From: Deltaproteobacteria bacterium
Lineage (GTDB): Bacteria; Myxococcota_A; UBA796; CAJQPC01
Reading direction: 5' to 3'
NCBI GenBank assembly: GCA_016717595.1
Contig: JADKFE010000013.1
Location: 1 to 64,000 of the forward strand
Length of the DNA: 64,000 nt
In this document: piece by piece, positions 16,701-25,156 of the stretch
How positions within the stretch are numbered: position 1 is the stretch's first letter
Layout of the letters: each line of letters begins with the position of its first letter
Translations under genes and position numbers: made by a program
Notes under the pieces: model-generated
Database searches by the model: none
Told to the model about the DNA's origin: nothing
What the model saw: only the letters and a program-made list of their open reading frames with translations

Positions 16701-17298
16701 TCAGGCGGAAGTCGTCGTGGCCGACGTAGAGGAACTGGTGCGGGGTGTAGGCGTCAGAGCCCGCGACCTCGGGGTCGAGCTCAAAGAGCGACACGCCGCG
16801 GCCGCCGGAGAAGCTGAGCGCGTTCTTGTTGTTCGCCAACAGCGTGTAGGGGATCTCCCGCACCGCGGGGCGCTGGCCGCCGCGCACGGCGATCACCCGG
16901 CTCACCGTCGAGGAGTGAACCGTGATGCCCTGGCTGAGCAGGTAGTCCAGCGCCGGGCGGTCTTCGCGTTGGCGGGTCGAGACCTTCGTGAACGCCGGGA
17001 TCTCGACCAGGGCGCCTTCAGCGCGCAGGTCGAAGGTGACCGGGGCCACCGAGGGCCGCGCCGGGCGGCGCTCCTCGCCGATGAAGTTCAAGAAGTGGAT
17101 GTAGGTCTTGTCCGGCACACGATTGAGCCGGTAGATCGTCATCTCCGTCATCCAGGCGAAGAGCTGGACGAGGGTCATGCCCGGATCGGCGTCGCCGAGG
17201 TTGGTCCACTCCGGGCAATACTGGGGGATCAAGGCCCGCGCCTCGCTGACGATGTTCTCGTAGCGCCGATCGTCGAGGTTGGGTGGCTTGATGGGCAT
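13783..17298 (-). CDS. Giant baseplate J-like (gp6/gp47) assembly protein
   Basis: A 1171-residue putative baseplate assembly protein. The N-terminus has the family opening (PPNLDDRRYENIVSEARALIP...WTNLGDADPGMTLVQLFAWMTEMTIYRLNRVPD). The C-terminal 330 residues hold the baseplate J core (FVVDPVDGTLTFGNG, LRGNVGVGEIT, LLTSRDRAVTRQDFE). The roughly 700-residue middle is beta-rich. Two copies wrap each corner of the baseplate and trigger sheath contraction in the T4 and Afp paradigms. It is larger than typical Afp11-type proteins and may cover the role of both Afp11 and Afp12, since no second gp6/gp7-like gene is seen. Confidence 0.92.
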   Translation of the reverse strand: MPIKPPNLDDRRYENIVSEARALIPQYCPEWTNLGDADPGMTLVQLFAWMTEMTIYRLNRVPDKTYIHFLNFIGEERRPARPSVAPVTFDLRAEGALVEIPAFTKVSTRQREDRPALDYLLSQGITVHSSTVSRVIAVRGGQRPAVREIPYTLLANNKNALSFSGGRGVSLFELDPEVAGSDAYTPHQFLYVGHDDFRLMNIDPESGRKLGRFRMRRGGPSTDNLSIVSFFRWEYPTAEGWKPVQTDVEAEEVLGMPEQNIVSALPGIVPLDRFGVGELSFLLPESVRSQQWWVRGQLDYERWLASRMKEDLEISWQDDRGGEKRAVNNWDVRNAGRNLEFLLQDLPPIRGGWTLRFAMVDRSLPAGRTQYLPRYRWYYRRGETWEEVPRERVRMIGTEVLLTGPLTDMATDGFNLRAERVETVHVRGFVPELELDLSWQKPVELDMFMGDDPRRVERMLNDESPWSPFQMASILPPTLGRKWWVGSDLFENRRQAPILLEIEIGFEMNGTPVPEPVNDYLLQLTYRAEDSWRVVHSPDKIYTGFTFGTIDPEGAKKAGRRRVRIVLDPKEQLKGLARHELSKIETTWLRFELIKANLMGQDDKKQPHPIIPRIYGIRLGVDKTLGDGTYDQPMPSPRMAQLDHREHNRRLTRCLTRAAGRLYESYPYFPFIDLDDDNLALYIQLDRPLPRGRRHAIHFRCRGEAFLPEGVRVDWELLEAKPGQRTGWRRLLSSGDPATAGVKVYDLTRTGELEFAFPEVPEIPPDGFWLRGRFGMPSGSKTDTLPTLPPVTHLMLNTVEAVNLHAVTNERFSGLGVPNQAVELLRPPIFLHPRENDKAVFPRPELFNDITLVVENAAGVKERWTLLREGNFLTSGKDDTSFVVDPVDGTLTFGNGIRGKMLPVGTNNVLVERYHTVPGLRGNVGVGEITVSEAASDLVRVTNLLPAVGGRDAETIEEIIRRAPSLLTSRDRAVTRQDFEIIAKEASGEVARAACPGNMGKDGTVEVVILPQRREGERVPDPFLSAGLRDHVQSYLGRRCLINVEPKVRLATFLPIDIAVTARLRPNANQLVVREAAQRWVMRFLDPYIGGLDGAGWPFQGTLYAQDFGRLVSDIPEVRHVVDVQIFDMRGERAKGPPGWEEGEGLKELVLDRHDLFEIRRVRIRTEEADE

Positions 17299-17304
17299 GA
17301 GGGG

Positions 17305-17700
17305 CTACCTGCTTCCGTTGGAGATGTTCGTAGAGACGGACTGGCGGCTGTTCGTCGCGTTGACGACGTAGTCCACCTGCACCCGGAGCGATCCGTTGCT
17401 CTCCGGGAAAGACTTCACGTCGATCACCTCAATCCGCGGCTCCCAGCGCAAGAGCGCCTCGGAGACGTGGTGGGCGACCATGGTGGCGGTTCCCGCGGTG
17501 TTCGGCGCGAAGAGCAGCTCGTGAATGCGGCAGCCGAAAGACGGCATCATCTGCCGCTCGCCGGGACGGGTGCTCAAGATGATCGAGATGCACTCGCGGA
17601 TGTTCTGCTCATCACTGCTGAGCGCTACCTGCCCGTTCGCCGAGTCAAACCCGAAAGGAAATGACCAGCCCTGCCCGAGCGTTCCTTTCCGAGGATTCAT
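17305..17700 (-). CDS. gp25-like baseplate wedge protein
   Basis: A 131-residue protein starting at the ATG 17700 (MNPRKGTLGQGWSFPFGF), which matches the short gp25/lysozyme-like family better than a longer start at 17736. Conserved elements are SFPF at the N-terminus, the EQNIRECISIILSTRPGER segment with the gp25 EPR-like corner, and a helix-strand C-terminus. In T4, Afp and T6SS (TssE) this protein nucleates sheath assembly at the baseplate. Only 6 bases separate it from the baseplate J gene. Confidence 0.9.
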   Translation of the reverse strand: MNPRKGTLGQGWSFPFGFDSANGQVALSSDEQNIRECISIILSTRPGERQMMPSFGCRIHELLFAPNTAGTATMVAHHVSEALLRWEPRIEVIDVKSFPESNGSLRVQVDYVVNATNSRQSVSTNISNGSR

Positions 17701-17911
17701 TGGACCTGCCGCTCCTGCTGCGTCGCGCGACGACAACCTTCGTACGGGAGCACTTTAGCCAAAATGAAGCGAGCGGGGAGGCCCTGTTGTGCCTACCCGC
17801 TCGAATGATGCCCTCCGGCCCGCTCTGAGCGCCCCTCGCCGATCCGCAGGGACACTTTTGAGGAGGAGACCGCGGCGCGTCGTCGATCAACAACGGCGCG
17901 CCGGCGCCTGC

Positions 17912-18952
17912 TCAGCCGCCTTTGTTCGTGGCGCAGAAGGAGAACTCCGTCGTGTAGCCGCTGCGGGCGCTGACGATGTGGCGGCTGGCGAGGATGTAGA
18001 CCTCACCGTTCACCCCAGGCTGCAGGCCCTCGATGGTGACGACCTTCCCGGCGCGCACATCCTCGTTGCCTTGGATCGTCGCCGAGCCACGGCAGAAGCC
18101 GCGGGCGATGCGGTTGATCTCGGCGATGGCCATCGCTTTGGCCTGGGCCTGGGAGGCCACGGGCACATCGGTGATGTAGGCCGTGGAGTCACCAAACTGG
18201 CCCGCGAGGGTGGCGCCGAGCTCGCCGCCGCCGATCTGGGTGATGTCACCCGTGCCGGCCTCGCCGATGATCGTCTCCTTCTTCATGACGTCCCAGCCGC
18301 GCACGATCACCTTCTGCACCATGTCTTGGGTGTTGAAGGAGACCTTGAGCGAGCGCAGGTTGTCGCCCATCTTCAAGGTGAAGACCGAGCCGGAGAAGGT
18401 GGCCTTCTTGAACGCCAGCTTCCCGTCTTCCATACGCAACAGGTAGTTGTTGCGCGCGGCGAGCCGCTTGAGGAAGGCGATGTTCGACTCGTTGCGCTGA
18501 AGGATGTAGGGGTGCGTCTCTTCCGTCGCCTCGATGGAGCCGATGGGCAGGCCCTTCTCGCCAGCGACCTTGGAGACGACGTCCGAGTCCTTCATGTCCT
18601 CGAAGAAGCGGGTCTCACGACCACGCCCGAGGATGTGCATCTTGTCCATCGCGCGGATGTTGATGCTGGAGATGCCCTCGACCTGGTAGCCGGGCTCCGT
18701 GGAGATGGTCTGCCCGACGAAGATCGGCTTGGTCTTTTTGCCGACCTTCACCGTGACGTCTTGACCCTCCTTAAAGCCGCTCCACTTGGGCTGACCCGAG
18801 GTGCCGCCCATTCGTAGAGAGAACATGTCGAGCATATCGACATGGTCCTCGACGGACAGCATCTCGACACCGTCGCCTTCGACCTGGGTGATCTGTGTAC
18901 CACCCAGGTCGATCTCAAACCCGGCCGCGCCGGACCTGGTCGAACCGCTCAT
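17912..18952 (-). CDS. gpD/VgrG-like central hub without spike
   Basis: A 346-residue hub protein with late-control-D folds: FEIDLGGTQITQVEGDGVEMLSVEDHVDMLDMFSLRM, then FVGQTISTEPGYQVEG and the typical SNIAFLKRLAARNNYLLRMEDGKLAF. It would form the trimeric adaptor between the hexameric tube and the spike. The family member in Afp/PVC (Afp8) is longer because it carries an OB-fold and beta-helical needle at the C-terminus. Here the protein stops soon after the hub (SFCATNKGG). No separate gpV or PAAR gene was found nearby. A 174-base stretch separates it from gp25, possibly an internal promoter region. Confidence 0.82.
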   Translation of the reverse strand: MSGSTRSGAAGFEIDLGGTQITQVEGDGVEMLSVEDHVDMLDMFSLRMGGTSGQPKWSGFKEGQDVTVKVGKKTKPIFVGQTISTEPGYQVEGISSINIRAMDKMHILGRGRETRFFEDMKDSDVVSKVAGEKGLPIGSIEATEETHPYILQRNESNIAFLKRLAARNNYLLRMEDGKLAFKKATFSGSVFTLKMGDNLRSLKVSFNTQDMVQKVIVRGWDVMKKETIIGEAGTGDITQIGGGELGATLAGQFGDSTAYITDVPVASQAQAKAMAIAEINRIARGFCRGSATIQGNEDVRAGKVVTIEGLQPGVNGEVYILASRHIVSARSGYTTEFSFCATNKGG

Positions 18953-18979
18953 GTTGCACCGTCCTTCGACGTCAGAGGT

Positions 18980-19657
18980 CTAGAAGCCGAAGCTGAAGGA
19001 GGCGCCGGCGCTGAAGCCGCCGATGCTCCCGCTGATGTTGAGGGTCATGCCCGCGGGCACGTCCATCGGATCGGAGATCGACGGGTTCGCCGCGAGGAGC
19101 GCCGCCGTCGAGATGCCGTTCGCCGCGGCGATGGCGCTCGCCGTGCCGCCGGACGACGTCACCAGCTTGACCTTCGTGCCCGCGATGTGCGAGCCGCCGG
19201 AGCCGGCCTCGAAGTCCTTGACCTCGTATTCCTTGAGCTTCACCGTGCAGCGCGCGCGCACGGGGTTTCCGCCCTCGGAGAACATGAGGTAGGTCGTGTT
19301 CACCGACTCAACGACGCAGGTGACGTTGAAGCCACCCCAAGTGAACTTCACCTTGGGCGGGCGCTTCTTCTTGGTGTCGTTTTGGTCGGGGATCAGCGGG
19401 TTGGTCAAGAACAGGAGCTTGTTGACCCACTTGCCACGCACGTCCGAGTTGCCCTCGTTCGTGGTGTCGAAGTAGAGGTCCATCGTGACGACCAAGGGGC
19501 CGCCCTTCTGGAACTCTAAGGGTGCCTTGCCCTGGCCTTGATCGTCGTGCTCCTTCCAGGAGACCGACTTGTCCGCCTTGAACTCTTTGGGGTTGTACTG
19601 CACCGTGAAGGTGCCGCCGCCCTCGAGATCCTGAAAAATAGCCTTACCACCAGACAT
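18980..19657 (-). CDS. LysM tube-baseplate adaptor (Pvc7/Afp7-like)
   Basis: A 225-residue protein. The N-terminal CIS-tube domain reads FTVQYNPKEFKADKSVSWKEHDDQG, with PLVVTMDLYFDTT and TYLMFSEGGNPVRARCTVKLKEYE. The C-terminal 50 residues form a LysM motif (KVKLVTSSGGTASAIAAANGISTAALLAANPSISDPMDVPAG). This architecture is the eCIS family linking the inner tube to the hub. The ATG at 19657 overlaps the long disordered gene's stop by 14 bases. The LysM may help bind peptidoglycan or stabilise the hub interface. Confidence 0.9.
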   Translation of the reverse strand: MSGGKAIFQDLEGGGTFTVQYNPKEFKADKSVSWKEHDDQGQGKAPLEFQKGGPLVVTMDLYFDTTNEGNSDVRGKWVNKLLFLTNPLIPDQNDTKKKRPPKVKFTWGGFNVTCVVESVNTTYLMFSEGGNPVRARCTVKLKEYEVKDFEAGSGGSHIAGTKVKLVTSSGGTASAIAAANGISTAALLAANPSISDPMDVPAGMTLNISGSIGGFSAGASFSFGF

Positions 19658-22600
19658 CTGAGCCTCCTTCGGAATCTTCCGGACGCCGCTCACGGCGCAG
19701 TTCGAGCTCGCGGTTGACCGTCTCGAGGACCTCGCGGGCGAGCGCCTCGATGTCCACATTCTGCTTGGCCGCCGCCTCTGCGGCGCCCTTGTCCCCAGCG
19801 CCATCTGTAGCACGCGCGCTGGGCGCGTCCGCCGCGGCCAGGCGGACCTGACGCTGGGCGTCAGAGAGACCACGCTGGTTCTCGGCGAGATGGATGAGGG
19901 ACTGCAGCTTCTTGACAAGCTTCATCATCTTGTCGTCGCCAACGCCCTGCATCGCGTTGGCGGTTGAGGCCGCCCGGTTGAGGCCGGTGAAGCCACGGAC
20001 GACCTTGGCGCTCGCGCGAGCGCGACCGCGACCCCGGAGCAGAGGCGCTCCGGCGGTGGCGCCGCCCTCGGCGCTGGCCTGGGCGGCGGCACGAATCGCG
20101 CCTTGCTCCACCCGGTCGGCTTGGCCGCGGATCTGCTGGATGACCTCGACGATGGGGGCGGGCAGGCCCATGCTCGGGCGAACCCGACCGCCGTCTTGCA
20201 AGATGACCTTGATGATCTGCTCGGGATCCCGGGCGCCGACCAAGCCGTCGATGAGCTCACCCACCGAACGAACCCGGCTGGGCGTGACGCTGCGATCCGC
20301 CCAAGCGGGGAGCTCAGGCATCGCCGCGCCCGACCAGAGGCCGCCCAGCGTGCGGTAAAGATCGGGCCGGGCGTTGCGGGCGGCGCGGGCGACGCCGGGC
20401 TGGCCGCTGGAGACCGCGCCACCTGAAGCCGCGCTCTCCGCCGGGGCCTCGTCGTTGGCCCGGGGAAGGGTCATCGACGAGAGCGCAGAGGGCAGGTTTC
20501 GTGGGGCAGAGGTGGCGGCGGTCGCGGCGTTGGAGACGCGCTCACCCGGCACCCGACCGGCCTCGGAGAACGCGCCGCGAAGCGCGGTGGCCGCCACCGT
20601 GTCCCGGGTGGTGTGGCGCGGGGCCTCCATGATCGGGGCGTCGTCAGAGGCGTAGGCCCCGCGGAAGCTCGTGGAGCTGCCGACCTCGGCGCGAGCGCCC
20701 GCCCAGTCCGTTGGCCGCGAGGCCAACATCGGCGAGGCCCCCATCGAGGAGGACTCTGCGGCCTGCTCAACGGCGGCCTCGGGGAACGAGAACGCCGACG
20801 GGCTGAGCGTCGAGACGAGGCGGGGCGGAGCCGCGACGCTCTGCGTGTCCGCTGAGCGGGCAGGCGAAGCGGAGGCGAAGCCGCGGGCCGCGGGACCACG
20901 AGCGGCGCTGAACCGACCGTCTGCGCCGCGCGCGGCGGCGACTCCACGCCAAGCGGTCATCGGGGCGCGAGCGCGAGGCGCACGAACCGCGACCGTGGCG
21001 CGACCCGCAGACGAGGCCGTCGGCGTCGCCGTGGCGCTCGGCGAAGGCGCGGAGAGGGTGAGCTCAGGAGCACGAACCCGCGCATACGCCGCGGGGCCGC
21101 TCGGCGCGCGCTCGGCGCCGAGGTTGCTCAAGCTGCCCATCAGCGCACGAAGCGCGGAGTAACCCTTCACCGGGCTCTCATCGGCGCGCGCGGCAGCAGA
21201 GAGCGTCGCCGAGCGCATCACCGACCGAAGCTCACGGGGCAGCGCCGCCGTGGACGTGGCCGCTCCGCCCGAGGCCCGACGATCGAGGGAGACCTGGGCG
21301 CGGGGCATCGCGCGGCGCGCCTCCTCAACAAGCTCCGCCGCCTCCTCTTCAGAGCGGGCGACGAGCACGACGGGCGAGGGCGGAGAGAAGCGGGGGAGCA
21401 GGGACGGACGACGAGCGGCGTCGGGAGAGCCGACGCTCTCGAGCCGAGCGCTCGCCCAGCCAGCGCCGCTGAGGCGCTCACCGATTCGCTCGACGATGGG
21501 GTCAGACACGGCGACAGCCGGGGCCGACGCGGCCGCGACCGAGCGGCGAGGCTCGGCGCGACCTTGGGCGGCGGCCACAGGCGACGGGCGCTCGGCGCGC
21601 TCCACACGGTCCGCGCGCAGGCGGGTCTCGCGATCTTCACCGCCAAAGCCGAGGTCAAACAGATCGTCCGCGGCGGCGCGCTCACGCTCCATCCGGGGCG
21701 GCGGGGCTTGAGGCAGCACGAGCTCCGCGGCGGCGACGGCACGAACGGCCTTGGCCGCCGGAGCCGCGGCGCGCCGAGGGTTCGTCTGTTTGGGCAGCTC
21801 AGAGGCGGGCATAAACCGACCGTCCGGGGCGCGAACGGCCTCGGCGCGGGCGACGCGGGGCTGGGCGCTCTGCTTGGGCGCGCGGCCCCAGCCCTTCACG
21901 ATGCGCTGCTCGCTGGCGGCCTCTTGCTCGGCGACGGGCTTATCCGCGCGGATGAGCACAGCCTCGGAGGCCGAGGGCGGCGTGACGCGGCGAAGCGTAG
22001 AGCGCTCACCACGCGGCGCGGCGACGGCGCGCTCAGAGGCCCAGCTCGCACCGGACGGGCGAACCCCGACGGCGCTCACCTCGGCCCGAGCGTCCGCACG
22101 AACCGAAGAGACGGGCTCAAAACGGCCAGAAGACGCGATCACCGAGGCGCCGCGCGGCGCGGAGGCGCCAACACCCGACACAGTCGAGACCGCGGCAGCC
22201 GAAGGCGCCGAGAACGAAGCGGCAGAGCGCGCAGACGGCGCGGCGCTGACCAGACCACGACGAGCGGCGCGGAAGGTGGCGGCGGCTTTGGGCCGAGCGG
22301 CCTGGGCGGCGACCTCCTCCACGACCTCATCCCGAGGCGCGGCGCGACGAGCGGCGGCGCGAGAGACCGCGCGAGGCGCGTCGGCCTGAGGCTGACGGCC
22401 CCAGCCGGAGATCACGTTGGACGCGGCCTCCTCGGCGGGCGCGGCCACAGGCGCCGGGGTGAGCAGCGAGCCCTCGGCTGCCCGAGCGAGCAAACGAGGA
22501 CGCGCGGCGCTGGGCTCGGAGACGCGAGCGGCGGCCCGAGGCGCGAGACCGGCGACGGCGCTCTCCACAGACTCGGCCCCGAGCTGGCCCGCGGGGATCG

Positions 22601-24083
22601 CCCGGGGAAGCTCGGACCGAATGAGGCCACGCACCGGGCTCTCGCTGAGACGGGCAGGGGCAGACTCCGCCTTGGCGCGCACACCACGCACAGGCGACGC
22701 CGACAGACGGGCCTCTGGGGCGGGCGCCTCCGCGCGAGCGCTCATCCAAGCCGAGGCGGACGCGGCGCGACGACGCTCGGCGGCGGGAGAGACGACGCCG
22801 GGCTGGGCGACCTCTTCAGCGGCGGGCGCGACGGGCAGCTCCGGGTTGAGCGCGGTCATCGACGGGTTGGCGCCGAGCACCGGGCGCAGGCCGCGGGCGC
22901 GCTCGGGGCGAACCCGGGCGGCGGCGATCTCGGACACACCCAAGGCGGCGTCGGGGACCTCCTCCGCGATCACGGCGCGCAGGGGGCGGGCGCGGCGCCG
23001 AAGCGCCTGCTGGGCCTCGACGACCTGAGCGTCAGCGTCTTGGGACGGAGCGCTGGTGAACGACACCGCGGGAGCGCGGAGACCGAGCCCCGCCGCGGCG
23101 CGAACCGCCGGGTTCGAGGCCGCGGCGCTCGTGGCCAGGCGAGCGCTCGCACGATCCACCGGGCGGGCGGCGGCCCGAGCGATCCGGCGAGCGACCGCGC
23201 GGGTGGGCGCCGGCAGGTCCAGAGACTCAAGCGTCTCCAGCGCGTCGAACGCCTGGGGCTCGTCGAGGAGCTCCAGGCTCTGCTGCAGCTTCCGAATCAG
23301 GGCCGCGGACGGCGCGGAGGCGCCAAGCTTGGCGGCGGGGGCGACAGCGGTCTGGCCCGAGCGAGCAGGCCGCGCCGAGCGACCGAGGTTGGCGGCGCGG
23401 GCGACGGCCTCACCACGCTCCACAACCTCAGCGGCGGCGGAGCCCGCCCGAGGCGGCGCGACGAGGGCCTTCATCGAGGCCGCGGAGAACACGCTGGGGA
23501 GCGGAGCCCGCTCGCTGCGCTTGACCGCAGCGGGACGCGTGACCGACTTGGCGGCGACGGGGGCGGCGGCGCGGGTGAAGAAGCCCGAGCGACGGGGCTC
23601 ATCGGCGGCGCGGCGACGGCGCACCATCTTTCCGCCGACCTCCTCCAGGTTCGACTCCTCGACCACGGGCGGGGCCCAAGGCTCGGCGAGCACAAGATCG
23701 GAGAGGTTGAAGCTGCGGGCTTTGCGGCCCAAGCCGACGGCGGAGGGGCCAGCGAGCGCCGTGGGATCGTGACGGCGCGAGGCCGTGCGGCTGCCCGACA
23801 TCCGCTCAGAGAGGCGCTCACGCACCACCTGACGGCCCATGATCGAGCTGTCGACCCCATCGAGCCCCGCGAGCCAGTCGTAGTACGGCTGGGCGGAGAG
23901 ATAGGTGAAGTCAGACGACATCCCAGACTGCAGACCCGAGCGGGCGGCGGCGCCCAGCCAAGGGTCGGAGAGGCCCAGGCGCGTGAAAAACTTGGGCGTG
24001 AGGCCCAGGCGCGGACGGCGGCTGATGCGGCCCTCCAGGCGCTGCACGAGCCTGTTGCCGGGGGTGCTCTTTAGCTTGTCCAT
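19644..24083 (-). CDS. 1479-residue disordered Ala/Arg/Ser/Pro-rich eCIS protein
   Basis: It lies between tube 2 and the LysM adaptor. Residues 1-160 look ordered at the start (PKFFTRLGLSDPWLG, DFTYLSAQPYYDWLAG). Most of the rest is low-complexity Ala/Arg/Ser/Pro sequence with recurring short motifs: SPVRG/SPVKG (about 460, 478, 968), GWGR-x-P (about 558 and 728) and GRF (about 655, 758, 1055). Helical pieces near 265-300 and 1290-1479 end in DIEALAREVLETVNRELELRRERR, a tail like that of small eCIS proteins encoded at this position. Candidates are tape measure, cargo carrier or tube-lumen scaffold. No transmembrane segment was seen. Its frame has strong codon bias, so the gene is real, but its role is unknown. 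Confidence 0.8.
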   Translation of the reverse strand: MDKLKSTPGNRLVQRLEGRISRRPRLGLTPKFFTRLGLSDPWLGAAARSGLQSGMSSDFTYLSAQPYYDWLAGLDGVDSSIMGRQVVRERLSERMSGSRTASRRHDPTALAGPSAVGLGRKARSFNLSDLVLAEPWAPPVVEESNLEEVGGKMVRRRRAADEPRRSGFFTRAAAPVAAKSVTRPAAVKRSERAPLPSVFSAASMKALVAPPRAGSAAAEVVERGEAVARAANLGRSARPARSGQTAVAPAAKLGASAPSAALIRKLQQSLELLDEPQAFDALETLESLDLPAPTRAVARRIARAAARPVDRASARLATSAAASNPAVRAAAGLGLRAPAVSFTSAPSQDADAQVVEAQQALRRRARPLRAVIAEEVPDAALGVSEIAAARVRPERARGLRPVLGANPSMTALNPELPVAPAAEEVAQPGVVSPAAERRRAASASAWMSARAEAPAPEARLSASPVRGVRAKAESAPARLSESPVRGLIRSELPRAIPAGQLGAESVESAVAGLAPRAAARVSEPSAARPRLLARAAEGSLLTPAPVAAPAEEAASNVISGWGRQPQADAPRAVSRAAARRAAPRDEVVEEVAAQAARPKAAATFRAARRGLVSAAPSARSAASFSAPSAAAVSTVSGVGASAPRGASVIASSGRFEPVSSVRADARAEVSAVGVRPSGASWASERAVAAPRGERSTLRRVTPPSASEAVLIRADKPVAEQEAASEQRIVKGWGRAPKQSAQPRVARAEAVRAPDGRFMPASELPKQTNPRRAAAPAAKAVRAVAAAELVLPQAPPPRMERERAAADDLFDLGFGGEDRETRLRADRVERAERPSPVAAAQGRAEPRRSVAAASAPAVAVSDPIVERIGERLSGAGWASARLESVGSPDAARRPSLLPRFSPPSPVVLVARSEEEAAELVEEARRAMPRAQVSLDRRASGGAATSTAALPRELRSVMRSATLSAAARADESPVKGYSALRALMGSLSNLGAERAPSGPAAYARVRAPELTLSAPSPSATATPTASSAGRATVAVRAPRARAPMTAWRGVAAARGADGRFSAARGPAARGFASASPARSADTQSVAAPPRLVSTLSPSAFSFPEAAVEQAAESSSMGASPMLASRPTDWAGARAEVGSSTSFRGAYASDDAPIMEAPRHTTRDTVAATALRGAFSEAGRVPGERVSNAATAATSAPRNLPSALSSMTLPRANDEAPAESAASGGAVSSGQPGVARAARNARPDLYRTLGGLWSGAAMPELPAWADRSVTPSRVRSVGELIDGLVGARDPEQIIKVILQDGGRVRPSMGLPAPIVEVIQQIRGQADRVEQGAIRAAAQASAEGGATAGAPLLRGRGRARASAKVVRGFTGLNRAASTANAMQGVGDDKMMKLVKKLQSLIHLAENQRGLSDAQRQVRLAAADAPSARATDGAGDKGAAEAAAKQNVDIEALAREVLETVNRELELRRERRPEDSEGGSDVWW

Positions 24084-24661
24084 TGCAGATCTCCCCGCGG
24101 GGGTGCGACGCGCGACGCTACCGTGACTTTACCGGCGCGCGCAGGATTCCGCGACGCAAAGACTGACCGCCCTCGCAAAGACGAGGCGGAAGGATCGCTC
24201 AGGCGCTGGGAATGCGCGAGCGGAACAGAGGCCAAACGCTGAGCACCTGATGGCCCTTCTGGTGGGCCGTCAGACGCGCCTGCGCTTGAAGAAGGCGCCC
24301 TGACACCTCGCCCCGATCCCGTCGCGCGCCGCCGTGGCGCGCGGGTGACCGAAGGACGCGGCGCCAAGACCGGCGCGGCCCGATGCGGCGTAGACCGCGG
24401 GCTGAACCGGAGCGTGGGCTGCAGACGAGACACACAGCGACCAATCACCCGCGCCCGTGGCGAGACCGACGGCAGCGCGCGGCGGGTGAGCTGCGTGAGC
24501 AAAGACTCACTGGGGCGGACCAACACCCGAAGTCGCGGCCCCTGAGGCGCACGCTCCGAACGAGAGACCACCCGGGCCATGAGGCGCCCCCCAAACGTGC
24601 GCGCTCCCGACCGCTCGGCGCGGCGGAAGAGTCGCTGGATGGGGGTGCGGACCTCAGACAT
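24071..24661 (-). CDS. Possible small Arg/Ser-rich protein upstream of the long gene
   Basis: A 196-codon frame begins MSEVRTPIQRLFRRAERSGAR and ends inside the next gene's start (13-base overlap). It is Arg/Ser/Pro-rich, resembling its neighbour in composition, and no domain was recognised. A competing frame ending at 24199 (LLQAQARLTAHQKGHQVLSVWPLF) also looks protein-like, so a frameshift near 24310 is possible. The stretch from 24084 to 24694 otherwise holds nothing else I can support. Treat as a tentative gene. Confidence 0.4.
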   Translation of the reverse strand: MSEVRTPIQRLFRRAERSGARTFGGRLMARVVSRSERAPQGPRLRVLVRPSESLLTQLTRRALPSVSPRARVIGRCVSRLQPTLRFSPRSTPHRAAPVLAPRPSVTRAPRRRATGSGRGVRAPSSSAGASDGPPEGPSGAQRLASVPLAHSQRLSDPSASSLRGRSVFASRNPARAGKVTVASRVAPPRGDLQWTS

Positions 24662-24694
24662 GGCCGGAGTATACCTCAAAGACTCAAGAGTTGA

Positions 24695-25141
24695 TCAGGA
24701 GATTGTGAGACCGTGATGGGCGATCTCGATCATCTCGACGGCGAGCTCTGAGCCGCCCGCGGCGAAGGACGGGCCCTCGTACGCGACAGGCCAGGCGTTC
24801 ACGAAGGAGTAGCGGCGCACCTCCTCCATGGCGTTGTTCTTGACGATGATCGCGCCGTTGCGGCGGCTCTGGAAGCCGTCCTCCAGAAGCTCGTTTCGCC
24901 AGTTGAGCAGCGAGGTGTCGCTGGTCACGCCGTAACGGAGGGTGACGTTCTCCCAGCGGGACTGGCCGGGGAGCTTGTGAACACGATGGTTCACGCCGCC
25001 CTCCTCCAGCTCAAAGACCTGGGTGCTGGTCTTGAGGCCGCTGCACTCCATGAAGTTGGCGATCGCGACGCCGTCGATCTCCAGGGCGAAGACGTAGTTG
25101 CCCTCGGGCTCTTCAGTACCGTTGTTGTGGGTCCGCGCCAT
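24695..25141 (-). CDS. Inner tube protein 2 (T4 gp19-like)
   Basis: A 148-residue gp19/tail-tube family protein: NYVFALEIDGVAIANFMECSGLKTSTQVFELEEGGVN, LPGQSRWENVTLRYGVTSDTSLLNWRNE, then YSFVNAWPVAYEGPSFAAGGSELAVEMIEIAHHGL. It would form hexameric rings of the rigid inner tube. It differs clearly from tube 1 (26994-27437), so it is probably the baseplate-proximal initiator ring, as Afp5 is to Afp1. It follows sheath 2 by 15 bases. Confidence 0.93.
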   Translation of the reverse strand: MARTHNNGTEEPEGNYVFALEIDGVAIANFMECSGLKTSTQVFELEEGGVNHRVHKLPGQSRWENVTLRYGVTSDTSLLNWRNELLEDGFQSRRNGAIIVKNNAMEEVRRYSFVNAWPVAYEGPSFAAGGSELAVEMIEIAHHGLTIS

Positions 25142-25156
25142 TGTGGCCTCCTTGGA

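Noticed and set aside
15205..17664. 819-codon plus-strand frame opposite the baseplate J gene
   Set aside because: A GC-rich shadow of the minus-strand gene, made of Val/Ala/Asp/His-rich sequence with no motif.
21564..24074. 836-codon plus-strand frame opposite the disordered protein
   Set aside because: Antisense shadow; composition follows the complementary repeats and there is no start signal or domain.
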